Assembly (NCBI RefSeq): GCF_018619335.1
Contig: NZ_JAHHDX010000149.1
Span: 62,001 to 126,000 of the forward strand
Length of the DNA stretch: 64,000 nucleotides
From: Alteromonas sp. ALT199
GTDB lineage: Bacteria > Pseudomonadota > Gammaproteobacteria > Enterobacterales > Alteromonadaceae
Reading direction: 5' to 3'
In this document: piece by piece, positions 35,262 to 45,095 of the stretch
How the letters are laid out: each line of letters begins with the position of its first letter
How positions within the stretch are numbered: position 1 is the stretch's first letter
Notes under the pieces: generated by a model
What the model was told of the DNA's origin: nothing
What the model saw: only the letters and a program-made list of their open reading frames with translations
Database searches by the model: none
Position numbers and translations under genes: made by a program

Positions 35262-35498
35262 ATGAATAAGACGGCAATTTTAATTGGCCTACTAAGCTTA
35301 AGTTCTGCGGATTGCTTTGCTAAAGGCGATAGAGAACACCCAAGACAACCACCACCAGAAGCAATAGAAGCATGTGAAGGAAAAGCAGGAGGCGATATAG
35401 TGTCTTTTGAAACACCGCGAGGCGACACGGTAGAAGGGAGTTGCACTTTAAAGGATGACACCCTTGTCGCTATGCCAGAGCGTCGCCCTCAAAGGTAG
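35262..35498 (+). CDS. Small exported protein with conserved Pro/Cys motif
   Basis: A 78-residue protein with a signal peptide (about 1-20, ending CFA). The mature part has PPPEAIEACEGKAGGDIVSF and ETPRGDTVEGSC, with two cysteines that could form a disulphide. Small proteins of this kind are often encoded beside two-component systems. Here the neighbour is a decayed OmpR-family regulator read divergently, so it may have lost its regulator. Function unknown. Confidence 0.65.
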   Translation: MNKTAILIGLLSLSSADCFAKGDREHPRQPPPEAIEACEGKAGGDIVSFETPRGDTVEGSCTLKDDTLVAMPERRPQR

Positions 35499-35796
35499 AT
35501 AATAGCTTTACAAAGCACGGTGAAGTTTGGACGCCTTTTAAGTCGTATTTTACCGTGCATTGAGCGCGTAATAGCTTTGCGCCTGCTTTTTATTTTGATA
35601 TGATCCCAAAGTAGGTTAAACATTACATTTCAATAGTTTAAATATTCCTACAATTATTACTTAACACGTTCTCCTTTGAGTAAAATCGACTTATTGCTAT
35701 AGAGCTTTACTCATTTAAAGTGTAGGTAAATCTTCAGCCTTACTTATAACGTATTAATTTCTGTATTTCGTATATTTTCTTTGGTGGACAAAGGCT

Positions 35797-36324
35797 GTGG
35801 GATCACAATCGTCTGTAGTAATTCGAAACTATGACAAACAATCATTAAAAGTGGTAGATGTTATATCAGGTATCTCGCCAAATGCTATGCGCAGAGTGTT
35901 TGGAGGCTGGATATTTTTCGCTGCTGTTGTAGGTGTTATTGTTAGTGTGGCGCCAGATTTAAGTACTCAGTTTATTGGGCTGACACTTTTTGTGCTTGTT
36001 GCTTTTACACTTATTATGTTTGGCCAAAGCAGAATAACCGAAGGCTGGCCAGCTATAATCTGTGACAACAGCTACATAGGTGTAGTGCGTGACCCGGTGA
36101 AACGAGAATACATTTGCGTAAATTCTGCATTAATCAAAGATGCAAAACCGACACTCATTAAACCAAATAAAAAAGCCATTGAAATTATATTAGATAGCGA
36201 ACAGCTGTCAGCACAAGATCAAGAGCTACTTAATCAAGCGGTTTGGCCACGGGACAATAGTCTTATAGGCTTAGCGCTTTCAAAAAGCGTGAAGAGGCTT
36301 GTGACAGCCTCATGTGGTGTGTGA
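35797..36324 (+). CDS. Membrane protein of unknown function
   Basis: A frame of up to 175 residues starting at GTG 35797, with AAAGG just upstream. Two hydrophobic segments (about 38-55 and 59-76) are followed by a soluble domain with a possible PH-like beta structure (AIICDNSYIGVVRDP and on). I do not recognise the family. An internal ATG near residue 31 is a less likely start because it would cut into the first membrane segment. Confidence 0.55.
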   Translation: MGSQSSVVIRNYDKQSLKVVDVISGISPNAMRRVFGGWIFFAAVVGVIVSVAPDLSTQFIGLTLFVLVAFTLIMFGQSRITEGWPAIICDNSYIGVVRDPVKREYICVNSALIKDAKPTLIKPNKKAIEIILDSEQLSAQDQELLNQAVWPRDNSLIGLALSKSVKRLVTASCGV

Positions 36325-36367
36325 AACACCGTAGCTCTCACTAAGATTTACAAATTAGCGTTGGCCT

Positions 36368-37420
36368 TTAATCCTTTTCATTGATTAACGCAAGCTCGGT
36401 ATAGAGGGGGTAATGATCCGAACCAATTCCCTCAAGTTTCTCGATGTTAACTAATGCGAAATGTTCTGAATGGAATACGTGGTCTAATGGCCATTTCACT
36501 AAGGGATACTTTGCGTGAAATGTATTGAAAAAACCTCGCCCTTCTCTTGGATCTAACAGCCCGCTCAACTTCTTGAATTTACGTGTTGTGGGAGACCAAG
36601 CTACATCATTAAGGTCGCCAGCAACGATGATTGGCCCTTCTATTTTAGATATTTCCTTCCCTACCACAGTAAGTTCGATATCTCTGGGTTTCGCATAGGT
36701 ATTTTCAGTTGGGCTAGGGGGTTTGGGGTGAAGAAAATAAAGGGTGACATCTTGTCCATGGAGATTGATTTTCAACTTTATAGAGGGAACATCATCTTCA
36801 ATTAGAAACCGCAATGAAACCTCTTCGAAGGGAATTTTACTGTAAAGGTGCATGCCATACAGGTTTTCCAGCGGGCAAAATTTACGATGAGGATATTCTG
36901 ATTCTATTTCACTGATACCTTCTTGCCACTTCTCATTTGATTCCAGCGTTACAAGAAAATCGGGTTGTTTGTTGCGTACATGCTCAATGAGTTTACGAAA
37001 GTCGTTGTTAGGCATATAAACATTGCTAGATAGGACACTTAGATTGTGCCCTGAACTTTCAACTCGTTTTACCTCACGTTTATAAAAGGGTGTGTAGGGA
37101 ATGATCCAGATGACCTGGTAAATTAAGCTTATCGATAATCCAGCTACAATAACTAGTGCAAGGCTGTCCATTTGCGCGTAATAGGTCAAATTGAAAATGT
37201 GTCCAGCGATCAAAAGGGAAATAATTGCTGCTATTTGTAGTCGTGGAAATTCCCACACTCTTACCAACCAGTGAGAGGAGGGGAGCAAAGGGGCCCAGCT
37301 GATGGCTATAAATAAGACTGAAACAGCAGTAAGTGCAGTGTCCATGTCTAAATGGTCCTTGATATTGATTAACGAAAAAAGCACGTCGCTCGAAACTGTG
37401 GCACTTGAATGGGTTGCCAA
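36368..37420 (-). CDS. Membrane endonuclease/exonuclease/phosphatase family protein
   Basis: A 350-residue protein. About three membrane segments occupy residues 20-115. The C-terminal domain (about 125-345) is of the EEP superfamily: LSVLSSNVYMPNNDF, FLVTLESNEKW, HPKPPSPTEN, VAGDLNDVAWSPTTRKF and IGSDHYPLYTELAL contain the Asn, Glu, Asp/Asn and terminal Asp-His motifs. Such proteins may hydrolyse DNA or phospholipids outside the membrane. It is a single gene. Confidence 0.85.
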   Translation of the reverse strand: MATHSSATVSSDVLFSLINIKDHLDMDTALTAVSVLFIAISWAPLLPSSHWLVRVWEFPRLQIAAIISLLIAGHIFNLTYYAQMDSLALVIVAGLSISLIYQVIWIIPYTPFYKREVKRVESSGHNLSVLSSNVYMPNNDFRKLIEHVRNKQPDFLVTLESNEKWQEGISEIESEYPHRKFCPLENLYGMHLYSKIPFEEVSLRFLIEDDVPSIKLKINLHGQDVTLYFLHPKPPSPTENTYAKPRDIELTVVGKEISKIEGPIIVAGDLNDVAWSPTTRKFKKLSGLLDPREGRGFFNTFHAKYPLVKWPLDHVFHSEHFALVNIEKLEGIGSDHYPLYTELALINEKD

Positions 37421-37745
37421 TGGCCGAGTTCAATGAAGCAAAAATAATCGTTATAGTTACGGCGTTTTTCTAAATTAAGTTTAACCCGAGTCTCTTTGTT
37501 AGCTAAATGAGGATTAAGAGGTGTGGAATTTTATGTCATGTATCCTTAATCACTTTTCGAAGAATTAATAGAACATGTCTGTCTTGAAAAGGCTAAGTAA
37601 AAAATTCTCAAGTAAAAGCAAACTTTGCAAAGTAATGCATGTTGGCACTCTACATTTTTTAAATATATTCATGCTTATCAATTGCTTATATTGTTGGCAA
37701 GGATTTAGCAATACTACCTTCGAGTTTCGACAAAGGAGAAATGTT

Positions 37746-38354
37746 ATGAAACGTTCAATTATTTCTATGATTGTTGCTACAACTTTGACTACAGCTGCAT
37801 ATGCAGGTGATATGGACACAGACAACACAGACAATAAATGGGAAAAAGGTGCCAAAGACGCATGGATTGACGGCAAAGCAGAAGCTACGCTGTTGTTCAA
37901 TGGCAACCTAGATTCATTCGACATTAACACTGATGTTAACGACGGTAGTGTCGTTCTAACAGGTAAAGTAGAAAACTCTGTTGATAAAAAATTAGCTGAA
38001 GAGCTTGTAGCAAACATTGACGGCGTAACTTCTGTAGACAATAAGCTTACCGTTGTTGCTGATAACGATATGCACAAAGAGATGTCTGACGATATGGAAG
38101 ACACTGTAGATGAAGGCACTAGTGAATTAACTGACGCCAAGATTGCTACAGTAATTAAGACTCGCCTTTTAATGGATACTGATATTTCAGGTTTTGATAT
38201 TGATGTTGACGTAGAAAATGGTGTAGTGACGCTAACTGGCGAAGTTGACTCGGACGCTGAACGCGACCTAGCAGTGGAAATTGCTAAAAATGCATCTGAC
38301 GTGAAAGATGTAGAAAGTGACCTTCGCGTAGTTACTGAAACTGCGATGAACTAA
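37746..38354 (+). CDS. Periplasmic protein with two BON domains
   Basis: A 202-residue protein, starting at 37746 where AAAGGAG lies 7 bases upstream; the frame opens further upstream without support. The signal peptide ends TTAAYA. Two BON domains follow (about 33-95 and 128-200), each with the pattern T-x-LLFN...DSFDINTDVNDGSVVLTG. OsmY-like proteins of this kind are induced by osmotic or envelope stress and bind membranes. The protein is strongly acidic, as usual in marine species. Confidence 0.9.
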   Translation: MKRSIISMIVATTLTTAAYAGDMDTDNTDNKWEKGAKDAWIDGKAEATLLFNGNLDSFDINTDVNDGSVVLTGKVENSVDKKLAEELVANIDGVTSVDNKLTVVADNDMHKEMSDDMEDTVDEGTSELTDAKIATVIKTRLLMDTDISGFDIDVDVENGVVTLTGEVDSDAERDLAVEIAKNASDVKDVESDLRVVTETAMN

Positions 38355-38377
38355 ACGTCTTTTCTACCAAGAAAACC

Positions 38378-38402
38378 AAAAGGGGCATTCGCCCCTTTTT
38401 TG
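38378..38402 (+). terminator. Terminator after the BON-domain gene
   Basis: AGGGGC / GCCCCT with loop ATTC is flanked by an A-run and followed by a T-run. Confidence 0.9.
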
Positions 38403-38444
38403 TTGTCTTATTTAAACTGCCCAAATTAATATATAGCCGATTTG

Positions 38445-40052
38445 TTAATGTTTCCATTCTTCATTTAAAAGAGTGAATTCATTGTTTTCAAATTTGATTT
38501 CTTTACGAGACTCAGTGCCATCATCAAAGACGAAATAAAACTCATATATAACAATGTCAGTTCCAAATTGTTTACTTTCTATAATACGTTTTACTTGTTC
38601 ATGGTTTTCTTGCTTTTGAATAAGTAATTTTGCCGGTGAGGGTAAATCCTCCATACTCAAATCGCGCTGTATCTCGACAATTTTCCATAGTTCACTGTCT
38701 TGCAGCATATCAAACTCTAAATCGTTACCGTCAGCATCTTTGCCTTCCACATCAAGATAGATGTGATCGTGTTTGTACTCTTTTTCAACCTCTTGAACCG
38801 TGAAGTTGGGAGCGACCTTTTTAATAGCTGCTAAAGCAGAAGAAGGAATTCGGTCAATGGGAATTACTTCTTTCTTGTTCAGTGTAGCGCCAACCTTAAC
38901 GTTTTTCGCGTTGGCAGTTGGTCTTTGTGAAACAAGGTGAGACATAAAGCTCTCTGTGGGTTTGCTACTTTCTTCAACGGTGAGCTTAGAAAAAGCAACC
39001 TGTACATAGTCACCATTTTTCTTATCTTCTTCCCAGTTACCAGTACCCATACATGCGGCATACCAAAAACCGTCATCATCTTTTGTACTGCATTGATTAT
39101 AAGCCCCAGCTTTAAAATAGTTCCAATCAAGTGTGTAACCGTAGGGGTGGTCGTACTCATCTAGCTCACCATATGCGTTTACCCCATTTGCAAGGTTAAT
39201 TGCGTAGTTCACGGTTTTATGACCCTCTGAGGTAAAGCTCAAATACATGACATCGCCGTGCACGTTCACTTCATAACTAAAACTCTCGTTCAGTTGAATT
39301 CCTTCGCTGCCTGGATCTTCAGGGTTTTTCCACAAATTTCCCCAAACCGGATAGGCAATATCAGTGCGATTTTTATCATTTTTGGGCAAGTTGCGCTCGT
39401 AAGTCCAGAATACGGACCCTGTTTCATGCTGTGGCCACTTTTTATAATAAATCTTGAGTGGTTCATTACCCCAACCAAACCCTTTGACCTTTTTCTTCCA
39501 TTTACTGGCGTGTATTTGGCCAACTACCACTGAAAAAGCGGGCGCTTTGTCGGGATATTTAGCTCTGGTAGCAACGTGCTGCACTTTAAGTGTGGCGTTT
39601 AATTTTCCGCCTATTTGCGCAAAGCGGTCTGAAATAGGGTTGCTAGCTACAGTAAAGTTATTCTTGGGGGAGTGAGTTTTTATGCTCGTGTTAGAACCAC
39701 GAAGCATGTGGCGAAGTTCGCTACGGGTATTAGATGAATTTTGAGTGGTTAACGCTTTATTGGGCGCAGCAAATACCATATTGCCTTCATCGTCTACATA
39801 GAAAAAATCTTTGTGCTCAAAGCTTTGAATATCCTTAACGGAGATTTCGTCAACTTTCCCATTGGTGTCCTTATCTGTAGGGATTGTGATTTTCCATTCA
39901 CTTAAATCAAATTTTTTCGCGGGGATTGTTTCGGCGCCTGTTTGAGCAGCAATGAACATCAACGGAAGTGCAGCAAAGGCAGACTTAGATAATGTATTTA
40001 CTAAAATCTTAAGGGAGGAAACAGCTGTAGGTCTTGGTTTTATTCTATACAT
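38445..40052 (-). CDS. PL7-type alginate lyase with C-terminal PepSY-like region
   Basis: A 535-residue exported enzyme. A signal peptide with a long n-region precedes residue 41. The lyase domain (about 45-370) shows SSNTRSELRHML, VVGQIHASK and YFKAGAYNQC, the three conserved stretches of family PL7 with catalytic Arg, Gln/His and Tyr. Residues about 395-535 are a separate acidic region: IPSSALAAIKKVAPNFTVQE and IYLDVEGKDADGNDLEFD look like PepSY/BLIP-type repeats, present about twice. Alginate depolymerisation fits a marine algal-associated lifestyle. No other alginate genes are in the window. Confidence 0.9.
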   Translation of the reverse strand: MYRIKPRPTAVSSLKILVNTLSKSAFAALPLMFIAAQTGAETIPAKKFDLSEWKITIPTDKDTNGKVDEISVKDIQSFEHKDFFYVDDEGNMVFAAPNKALTTQNSSNTRSELRHMLRGSNTSIKTHSPKNNFTVASNPISDRFAQIGGKLNATLKVQHVATRAKYPDKAPAFSVVVGQIHASKWKKKVKGFGWGNEPLKIYYKKWPQHETGSVFWTYERNLPKNDKNRTDIAYPVWGNLWKNPEDPGSEGIQLNESFSYEVNVHGDVMYLSFTSEGHKTVNYAINLANGVNAYGELDEYDHPYGYTLDWNYFKAGAYNQCSTKDDDGFWYAACMGTGNWEEDKKNGDYVQVAFSKLTVEESSKPTESFMSHLVSQRPTANAKNVKVGATLNKKEVIPIDRIPSSALAAIKKVAPNFTVQEVEKEYKHDHIYLDVEGKDADGNDLEFDMLQDSELWKIVEIQRDLSMEDLPSPAKLLIQKQENHEQVKRIIESKQFGTDIVIYEFYFVFDDGTESRKEIKFENNEFTLLNEEWKH

Positions 40053-40735
40053 TTAAACCTCTTTATAGACAATCGTTTACTTATTCATTTAATACTTAAG
40101 TATCCTGTATTGGTAAGTCCACTTGTCTGCATATTTTTTAAAATGTAATGCCAATTTATCATCCATGTAAACCAATTGCAAAATGTTATAAAGGCGTTAA
40201 ATTCAGGCGTCTCACTAGTATCTATAAAAATTCAGTGGTGTTTAGGACTCAATTTTTGCTGCTTTTTTATACCAAAGTCTAGGGTTCTTTTAGTCTTTGT
40301 GCCGAGAAGTAAACTTTTTGGTAATACCAAGGATAAGATAGTTTTTATATTATTATTGCGTTGTTGATTTGAGGGCTATGAAGTCAATTTTCTTCTTTAA
40401 TTTTTAGGTTAGAAGAGTAAAGAGCTCCAAATTAAAAGACGAAAGGAAAGACAGGGAAAATTTTCTCTTGAAGTGTGTAGAAAGTTCTATCTATACATTT
40501 CTGCTGTAGCGTTTATGTTTCGTATCTTCCTGATAAATATAGTAAATATTGCTTGGTGTGATAGTTGCTTATGTAAGTAACAAGAGCGGTTAGTTTTAGC
40601 GAGTTATTCGGTTACTTTGTTGGTTGGGCGTCACGTTATTGTGAACCTAACGATTTAAAGTAGAGAAAACTCTCTTTCTAAGATTAATTTTGCAGTCAGA
40701 TCAATGAGCAGTTCAAATTGTTCAAGGAGTGAGGC
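40053..40735. other. Long gene-free region
   Basis: A 683-base AT-rich gap between the alginate lyase (minus) and a small plus-strand gene. I see no convincing coding frame, RNA gene or strong hairpin. It probably holds the promoters of both genes. Confidence 0.5.
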
Positions 40736-41113
40736 ATGAACTTTTTAAAGTGGTTTTATTCAGGTGTTGTTGTTACAGCCGTAATAGTAATAATTGGTGT
40801 TGTTGGACAAGGTAATCTCTTCGTTAGCCAAGCCACCGCTGACGATGTTCAGCGCCCCGTGCACGCAGACATTGTAAAGGTTGAGCACAAGTTTTCTTTA
40901 GTCGAATTTGATTTATCTAGAAAGGCACACCTACTTAGAAAGACGCGATTAGATTTTTACATCGCGCAAGCAAAACAAGCTGATTTGAGAGGCTGGAAAT
41001 TCAAGCGAGATGAGTTTGTTGAACGCGTAGAGAATATTATAAGTCACCATCTCACGCAGCATGCAAGCGATACTGCGAAAGATGCTGAGCTGTACACAGC
41101 ACAAGCAATTTAG
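40736..41113 (+). CDS. Small membrane-anchored protein of unknown function
   Basis: A 125-residue protein with AAGGAG 7 bases before the ATG. One hydrophobic segment (about 9-28, VVVTAVIVIIGVVGQG) should anchor it, leaving a basic, helical outer domain (45-110). No family recognised. A terminator follows directly. Confidence 0.65.
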   Translation: MNFLKWFYSGVVVTAVIVIIGVVGQGNLFVSQATADDVQRPVHADIVKVEHKFSLVEFDLSRKAHLLRKTRLDFYIAQAKQADLRGWKFKRDEFVERVENIISHHLTQHASDTAKDAELYTAQAI

Positions 41114-41134
41114 GCGAGATTGATAGATTCTAAG

Positions 41135-41165
41135 CGCCCCTCATTAAATGCGAAGGGCGTTTTTC
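41135..41165 (+). terminator. Terminator between convergent genes
   Basis: CGCCC / GGGCG with a 15-base loop is followed by TTTTT, placed between the small membrane-protein gene and the convergent nucleosidase-like gene. Confidence 0.7.
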
Positions 41166-41184
41166 GTTTCATCGCGAATGGTAT

Positions 41185-42093
41185 CTATTCGATTAGCGTT
41201 GATATGTAAGTTTTTACTACTTCTGCTACAAATGCTTGGCAATCTTTAGCTGTCGACGGGTCATATTCACCGTGATTAGTAATATTGTTAGACAGAACAC
41301 GAATACCTAAAAAAGGAACCTGATAGGCGTGAGCAACTTGCGCTGCAGACGCTGTTTCCATTTCTTCTACACTTGTTCCCATATTTTTGTGAAGCCAAGC
41401 TATTCGGTCAAGTTCGTTGTTCCAGAAATTTCCACTACCTATTGTTCCGGTTACTACTTTTCCCCGTTTATATTGAGCCGATAAAGACGATGCAAGGGCA
41501 ATTAGTTGCTTGTCGCCCAAATAAAATCGTAATTTCTCAGCATCTTTTGCACTACTTCCTTCACCTGCGCTTTCCTCTGACGCCATAAGGTCCATAGGTA
41601 ACCATTGCAAAGGCCGAGAGCCTTGCCCAAGTTTTAATTTAGGTGTTTTAAAATTTGATGCGTTGATACTACGCAGGCCTAGGACGATGTCGCCAACATT
41701 AAGAGAAGGATCGTGCCCACCTGATGTGCCTTGATTTATGATAAGACGAGGACGGTATCGTTCTATACCTATCGCCGTAGCCGCCGCAGTGTTTTCTAAA
41801 CCCTTACCGGTTTTGGCAACAACAACGGGATACCCGTTTAAGGTACCTTTGTAAAATACTGCATTACCTGAATACTCAACGGTAACCTTGGTTAAAAGCG
41901 CTGCAAAATACTCAGCTTCGATTGGCATTGGCCCTTGAATCATTATGGGCTGCAACGGTGCACTTTGTGAGCTTACTTCTACACTCTTCATCCCATGCAT
42001 TTGTTGTGAAGTTGCATACGCGCTATGGCTAAAGAGTGCCAGCAGTACAAGAGCAGTTAAGCAACGAGTGCTTTGTTTATAAAGGTGTTGCAT
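41185..42093 (-). CDS. Exported MTA/SAH nucleosidase-like phosphorylase-family protein
   Basis: A 302-residue protein. The first 27 residues form a signal peptide ending SAYA. The rest is of the PNP/UDP phosphorylase superfamily: GKGLENTAAATAIGIERYRP, NQGTSGGHDPSLNVGDIVLG, TGTIGSGNFW and VEEMETASAAQVAHAYQVPF, the last with the MexE ribose-binding motif. Known MTA/SAH nucleosidases are cytosolic, so a periplasmic location is unusual; salvage of external nucleosides is a possible role. Confidence 0.85.
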   Translation of the reverse strand: MQHLYKQSTRCLTALVLLALFSHSAYATSQQMHGMKSVEVSSQSAPLQPIMIQGPMPIEAEYFAALLTKVTVEYSGNAVFYKGTLNGYPVVVAKTGKGLENTAAATAIGIERYRPRLIINQGTSGGHDPSLNVGDIVLGLRSINASNFKTPKLKLGQGSRPLQWLPMDLMASEESAGEGSSAKDAEKLRFYLGDKQLIALASSLSAQYKRGKVVTGTIGSGNFWNNELDRIAWLHKNMGTSVEEMETASAAQVAHAYQVPFLGIRVLSNNITNHGEYDPSTAKDCQAFVAEVVKTYISTLIE

Positions 42094-42237
42094 GTTATTC
42101 CTTATTTTCTGTCCTAAGGCTTAGGTAAAGTTATGTTAAAACAAAACTCAATAGCGTTGTGATTAATACATTGCGCGGGACAGACGTGGACTTCTTATTA
42201 TTAATGTTATCTTAAATTTTACTAAGCCAGAATAGGG

Positions 42238-42268
42238 GCAAAAAAAAGCGAAGCATTTGCTTCGCTTT
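42238..42268 (-). terminator. Terminator after pyruvate kinase
   Basis: On the minus strand AAAGCGAAGC / GCTTCGCTTT with a four-base loop is followed by a long T-run. Confidence 0.92.
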
Positions 42269-42284
42269 AGGATTAAATTTTCGC

Positions 42285-43721
42285 TTATTCGACTTCTACA
42301 ATTTTGAGCGTGTTAGTTGCGCCAACTTTTTCCATTTCATCGCCGTAGGTTAAGATGATACTGTCACCGCTTTTCACTAAACCTTTTTCTTTAAGCGAGG
42401 CAATAACATCGTACTTTAATTTGCCTGGTTCGCTATTAGATGAGTCAAAGAATACCGGTTTTACACCGCGGCAAAGCGCCATAGTGTTAAGTGTCGAATC
42501 GTGACGAGACATCGCAATAATTGGCAGTGAAGTTGTAATGCGTGACATTAATGTTGGCGTAGTTCCGCTTTCTGTCAAACCTACAATCGCTTTAACACTT
42601 GATAAGTGGTTAGCAGCGTATACTGCAGATAGAGCAATTGACTCGCTCGTTGATGAGAACTGCTGGTCCATGCGATGCTTAGAGATTTTGACGCTAGGGT
42701 GGGTTTCCGCACCTTCACAAACACGAGCCATCGCGGCTACAGTTTCAATAGGGAAGTTACCCGCAGCGGTTTCCGCTGAAAGCATAACCGCATCGGTGCC
42801 ATCTAGAACAGCGTTTGCAACGTCCATAACTTCAGCACGTGTTGGCATCGGGCTATCGATCATCGACTCCATCATTTGGGTTGCAGTAATAACAACTTTG
42901 TTCAGTTGACGCGAGCGGGCGATAAGTTTTTTCTGAACGCCAACAAGTTCTGCATCACCAATTTCTACACCCAAGTCACCGCGAGCTACCATTACAGCAT
43001 CGGATGCAGAGATAATATCGTCCATGGCTTCATCAGAAGCTACGGTTTCAGCGCGCTCTACCTTTGCACAAATCTTGGCGTAGCAGCCTGCTGCTTCCGC
43101 AAGTTCTCTTGCGTAGTTTAAATCTGCGCCGCTTCTTGGGAATGAAACCGCAAGGTAATCAACACCTATTTTTGCCGCAGTTTTAATGTCTTCTTTGTCT
43201 TTTTCGGTAAGCGCATCGGCAGAAAGACCACCGCCTTGGCGGTTAATACCTTTATTGTTTGAAAGTTTACCACCAACGGTTACTTCAGTAACAACTTTGC
43301 GTCCATCGACACCCGTTACGCGAAGTTGGATACGACCATCGTCAAGAAGAAGAATATCGCCAGCAGTTACATCATCAGGAAGGGCTTTGTAATCAATGCC
43401 GACTTGATTAATATCGCCTTCATCGCGACCAAGCTCTGCGTCTAAGATGAACTTAGCACCGATATCTAGATGAACAGCACCCTCGGCAAAACGGGCAACA
43501 CGAATCTTAGGACCTTGTAGATCGCCTAAGATAGCTACGTATTTGCCTAAGTTCTTTGCTGCCTCGCGAACGCGTTTCGCTCGCTCAATGTGATCTTCAG
43601 CCTGCCCATGAGAAAAGTTCATGCGCACAGTATTAGCGCCAGCAGCAATTAGTGCCTGAATTTTTTCAAGTGAGTCTGTTGAAGGACCTAGGGTGGCAAG
43701 GATTTTCGTTCTTCTGGTCAT
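42285..43721 (-). CDS. pyk: Pyruvate kinase
   Basis: A 478-residue pyruvate kinase converting phosphoenolpyruvate and ADP to pyruvate and [15 protein letters not shown] opens the barrel, RMNFSHG follows, [20 protein letters not shown] and [20 protein letters not shown] are the active-site and cation-binding segments, and the C-terminal regulatory domain is complete. A HexR-like palindrome lies about 85 bases upstream (43804-43818), so it likely shares control with the Entner-Doudoroff operon. Confidence 0.97.
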   Translation of the reverse strand: MTRRTKILATLGPSTDSLEKIQALIAAGANTVRMNFSHGQAEDHIERAKRVREAAKNLGKYVAILGDLQGPKIRVARFAEGAVHLDIGAKFILDAELGRDEGDINQVGIDYKALPDDVTAGDILLLDDGRIQLRVTGVDGRKVVTEVTVGGKLSNNKGINRQGGGLSADALTEKDKEDIKTAAKIGVDYLAVSFPRSGADLNYARELAEAAGCYAKICAKVERAETVASDEAMDDIISASDAVMVARGDLGVEIGDAELVGVQKKLIARSRQLNKVVITATQMMESMIDSPMPTRAEVMDVANAVLDGTDAVMLSAETAAGNFPIETVAAMARVCEGAETHPSVKISKHRMDQQFSSTSESIALSAVYAANHLSSVKAIVGLTESGTTPTLMSRITTSLPIIAMSRHDSTLNTMALCRGVKPVFFDSSNSEPGKLKYDVIASLKEKGLVKSGDSIILTYGDEMEKVGATNTLKIVEVE

Positions 43722-43803
43722 GTGATTCCGTCGCTGTTTCTAAGTTAGAAAAGACAAAGAGTAATAGGCGGTGCTCACTATATGCACGCCTGTAATCGCT
43801 TTA

Positions 43804-43818
43804 CGTAATTTTATTACA
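43804..43818. promoter_or_regulatory. HexR-like site upstream of pyk
   Basis: CGTAATTTTATTACA matches 14 of 15 positions of the palindrome TGTAATTTTATTACA described for HexR in related gammaproteobacteria. Confidence 0.75.
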
Positions 43819-43860
43819 GAATAATAGTTTAATTTGACAAAAATGTGAATGAAATAAACA

Positions 43861-43893
43861 AAAACGCCCAACTGGCTCGACCAGTTAAGCGCT
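43861..43893 (-). terminator. Terminator after hexR
   Basis: On the minus strand an imperfect long stem including AACTGG / CCAGTT and a GCGC base is followed by TTTTTG. Confidence 0.75.
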
Positions 43894-43959
43894 TTTCTGG
43901 ATTCATTAGCCGTTAATTGCTACGGCGGCAAATCTTACAATGATCAATGTAGCGGTGAG

Positions 43960-44811
43960 TTAATCGCCACGTTTTTCGTATCTTGAACCACGCAGTGTAT
44001 CTTTAACGCGCTTTAGATTTTCTCTGAACTTATTACCGCGGCGCAAGGTAAAACCAGTCGCCAAAACATCAATAAGAGTAAGCTGCGCTATCCTAGAAGC
44101 CATAGGCATATACATATCAGTATCTTCAGGTACTTCTAATGACAGCACGTAGCTACATTCTTGGGCTAATGGACTTTCTGCTGACGTAATACCCACAACT
44201 GTTGCATCGTTCATTCGAGCGATTTGGGCTATCTCAACAAGACTCTTAGTGCGGCCAGTGTGACTGATAAGCACAACAACGTCGCCGGCAGAGCAATTCA
44301 TACAGCTCATGCGCTGCATAAGAATATCTTCAAAATACACAACAGGTACATTGAATCGGAAAAACTTATTAAGTGCATCATGAGCAACGGATGCCGATGC
44401 ACCTAAACCGAAAAAAGAAATTTTTTGTGCTTGGGTGAGTAGGTCAACTACGCGATTGACCACATTGACATTAACCGATTGACGAGCAACTTCGAGCGAT
44501 GCCATGGTCGACTCGAAAATCTTGTTAGTGTATTCGTCAGGACTGTCGTTTTCATCTACGTGGCGATTAACGTACGGCGTGCCGTTAGCTAGACTTTGCG
44601 CCAAATGAAGCTTGAAGTCTGGAAAGCCTTTCGTGTCGAGTCTTCGACAGAATCTGTTAACAGTAGGCTCACTAACATCCGACATTTTAGCGAGGGTTGC
44701 TATACTCGAATGAATGGCCGTTTGAGGGTTAGCTAGAATAACTTCAGCCACCTTTTTCTCAGATTTACTGAATGCCGCTTGGTTTTGTGTGATTTTTTCT
44801 AAAATGTTCAT
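43960..44811 (-). CDS. hexR: HexR, RpiR-family regulator of central carbon metabolism
   Basis: A 283-residue regulator. The N-terminal helix-turn-helix contains SIATLAKMSDVSEPTVNRFC, and the SIS domain (about 120-260) has KISFFGLGASASVAHDALNK and VVVLISHTGRTKSLVEIAQI. HexR senses 2-keto-3-deoxy-6-phosphogluconate in relatives. It is divergent from zwf, with two candidate HexR palindromes between them and another upstream of pyk. MNILEK at 44811 is the usual start; the frame opens eight codons earlier. Confidence 0.93.
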   Translation of the reverse strand: MNILEKITQNQAAFSKSEKKVAEVILANPQTAIHSSIATLAKMSDVSEPTVNRFCRRLDTKGFPDFKLHLAQSLANGTPYVNRHVDENDSPDEYTNKIFESTMASLEVARQSVNVNVVNRVVDLLTQAQKISFFGLGASASVAHDALNKFFRFNVPVVYFEDILMQRMSCMNCSAGDVVVLISHTGRTKSLVEIAQIARMNDATVVGITSAESPLAQECSYVLSLEVPEDTDMYMPMASRIAQLTLIDVLATGFTLRRGNKFRENLKRVKDTLRGSRYEKRGD

Positions 44812-44893
44812 AGAGTTATAGCAATTAATTAGCACAAATTATTGTAAGGTACATCTGTAATAGTACCCAATGTGACGTCTGTGACAAGAAAAA

Positions 44894-44908
44894 TGTAATT
44901 TTTTGACA
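44894..44908. promoter_or_regulatory. Weak HexR-like site near hexR
   Basis: TGTAATTTTTTGACA keeps the left half-site and part of the right one. It lies about 80 bases upstream of hexR and could serve autoregulation. Confidence 0.45.
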
Positions 44909-44988
44909 AAATTTGTTATTTCAAACAGGTTAAATCAGGGTAAACTGAGGGAAATAGTAAAGATTCAGATCCTATAGTTGGTTCAAGT

Positions 44989-45003
44989 TGTAATTTTACT
45001 ACA
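44989..45003. promoter_or_regulatory. HexR-like site upstream of zwf
   Basis: TGTAATTTTACTACA matches 14 of 15 positions of the HexR palindrome. It lies about 90 bases before the zwf start. Confidence 0.75.
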
Positions 45004-45095
45004 TTTGGTGTTAACTATACGGTAAAAATAGTCGTTAGTGTTGTAAATAACTGTACAATACGCCGCGCACACATACATTTAAAAGGTCGACGAAT

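Noticed and set aside
37565-38140. Minus-strand open frame of 191 codons
   Set aside because: It mirrors the BON-domain gene, which has a signal peptide, ribosome binding site and terminator.
40176-40367. Plus-strand open frame of 63 codons in the long gap
   Set aside because: Composition looks random, without a ribosome binding site or known motif.
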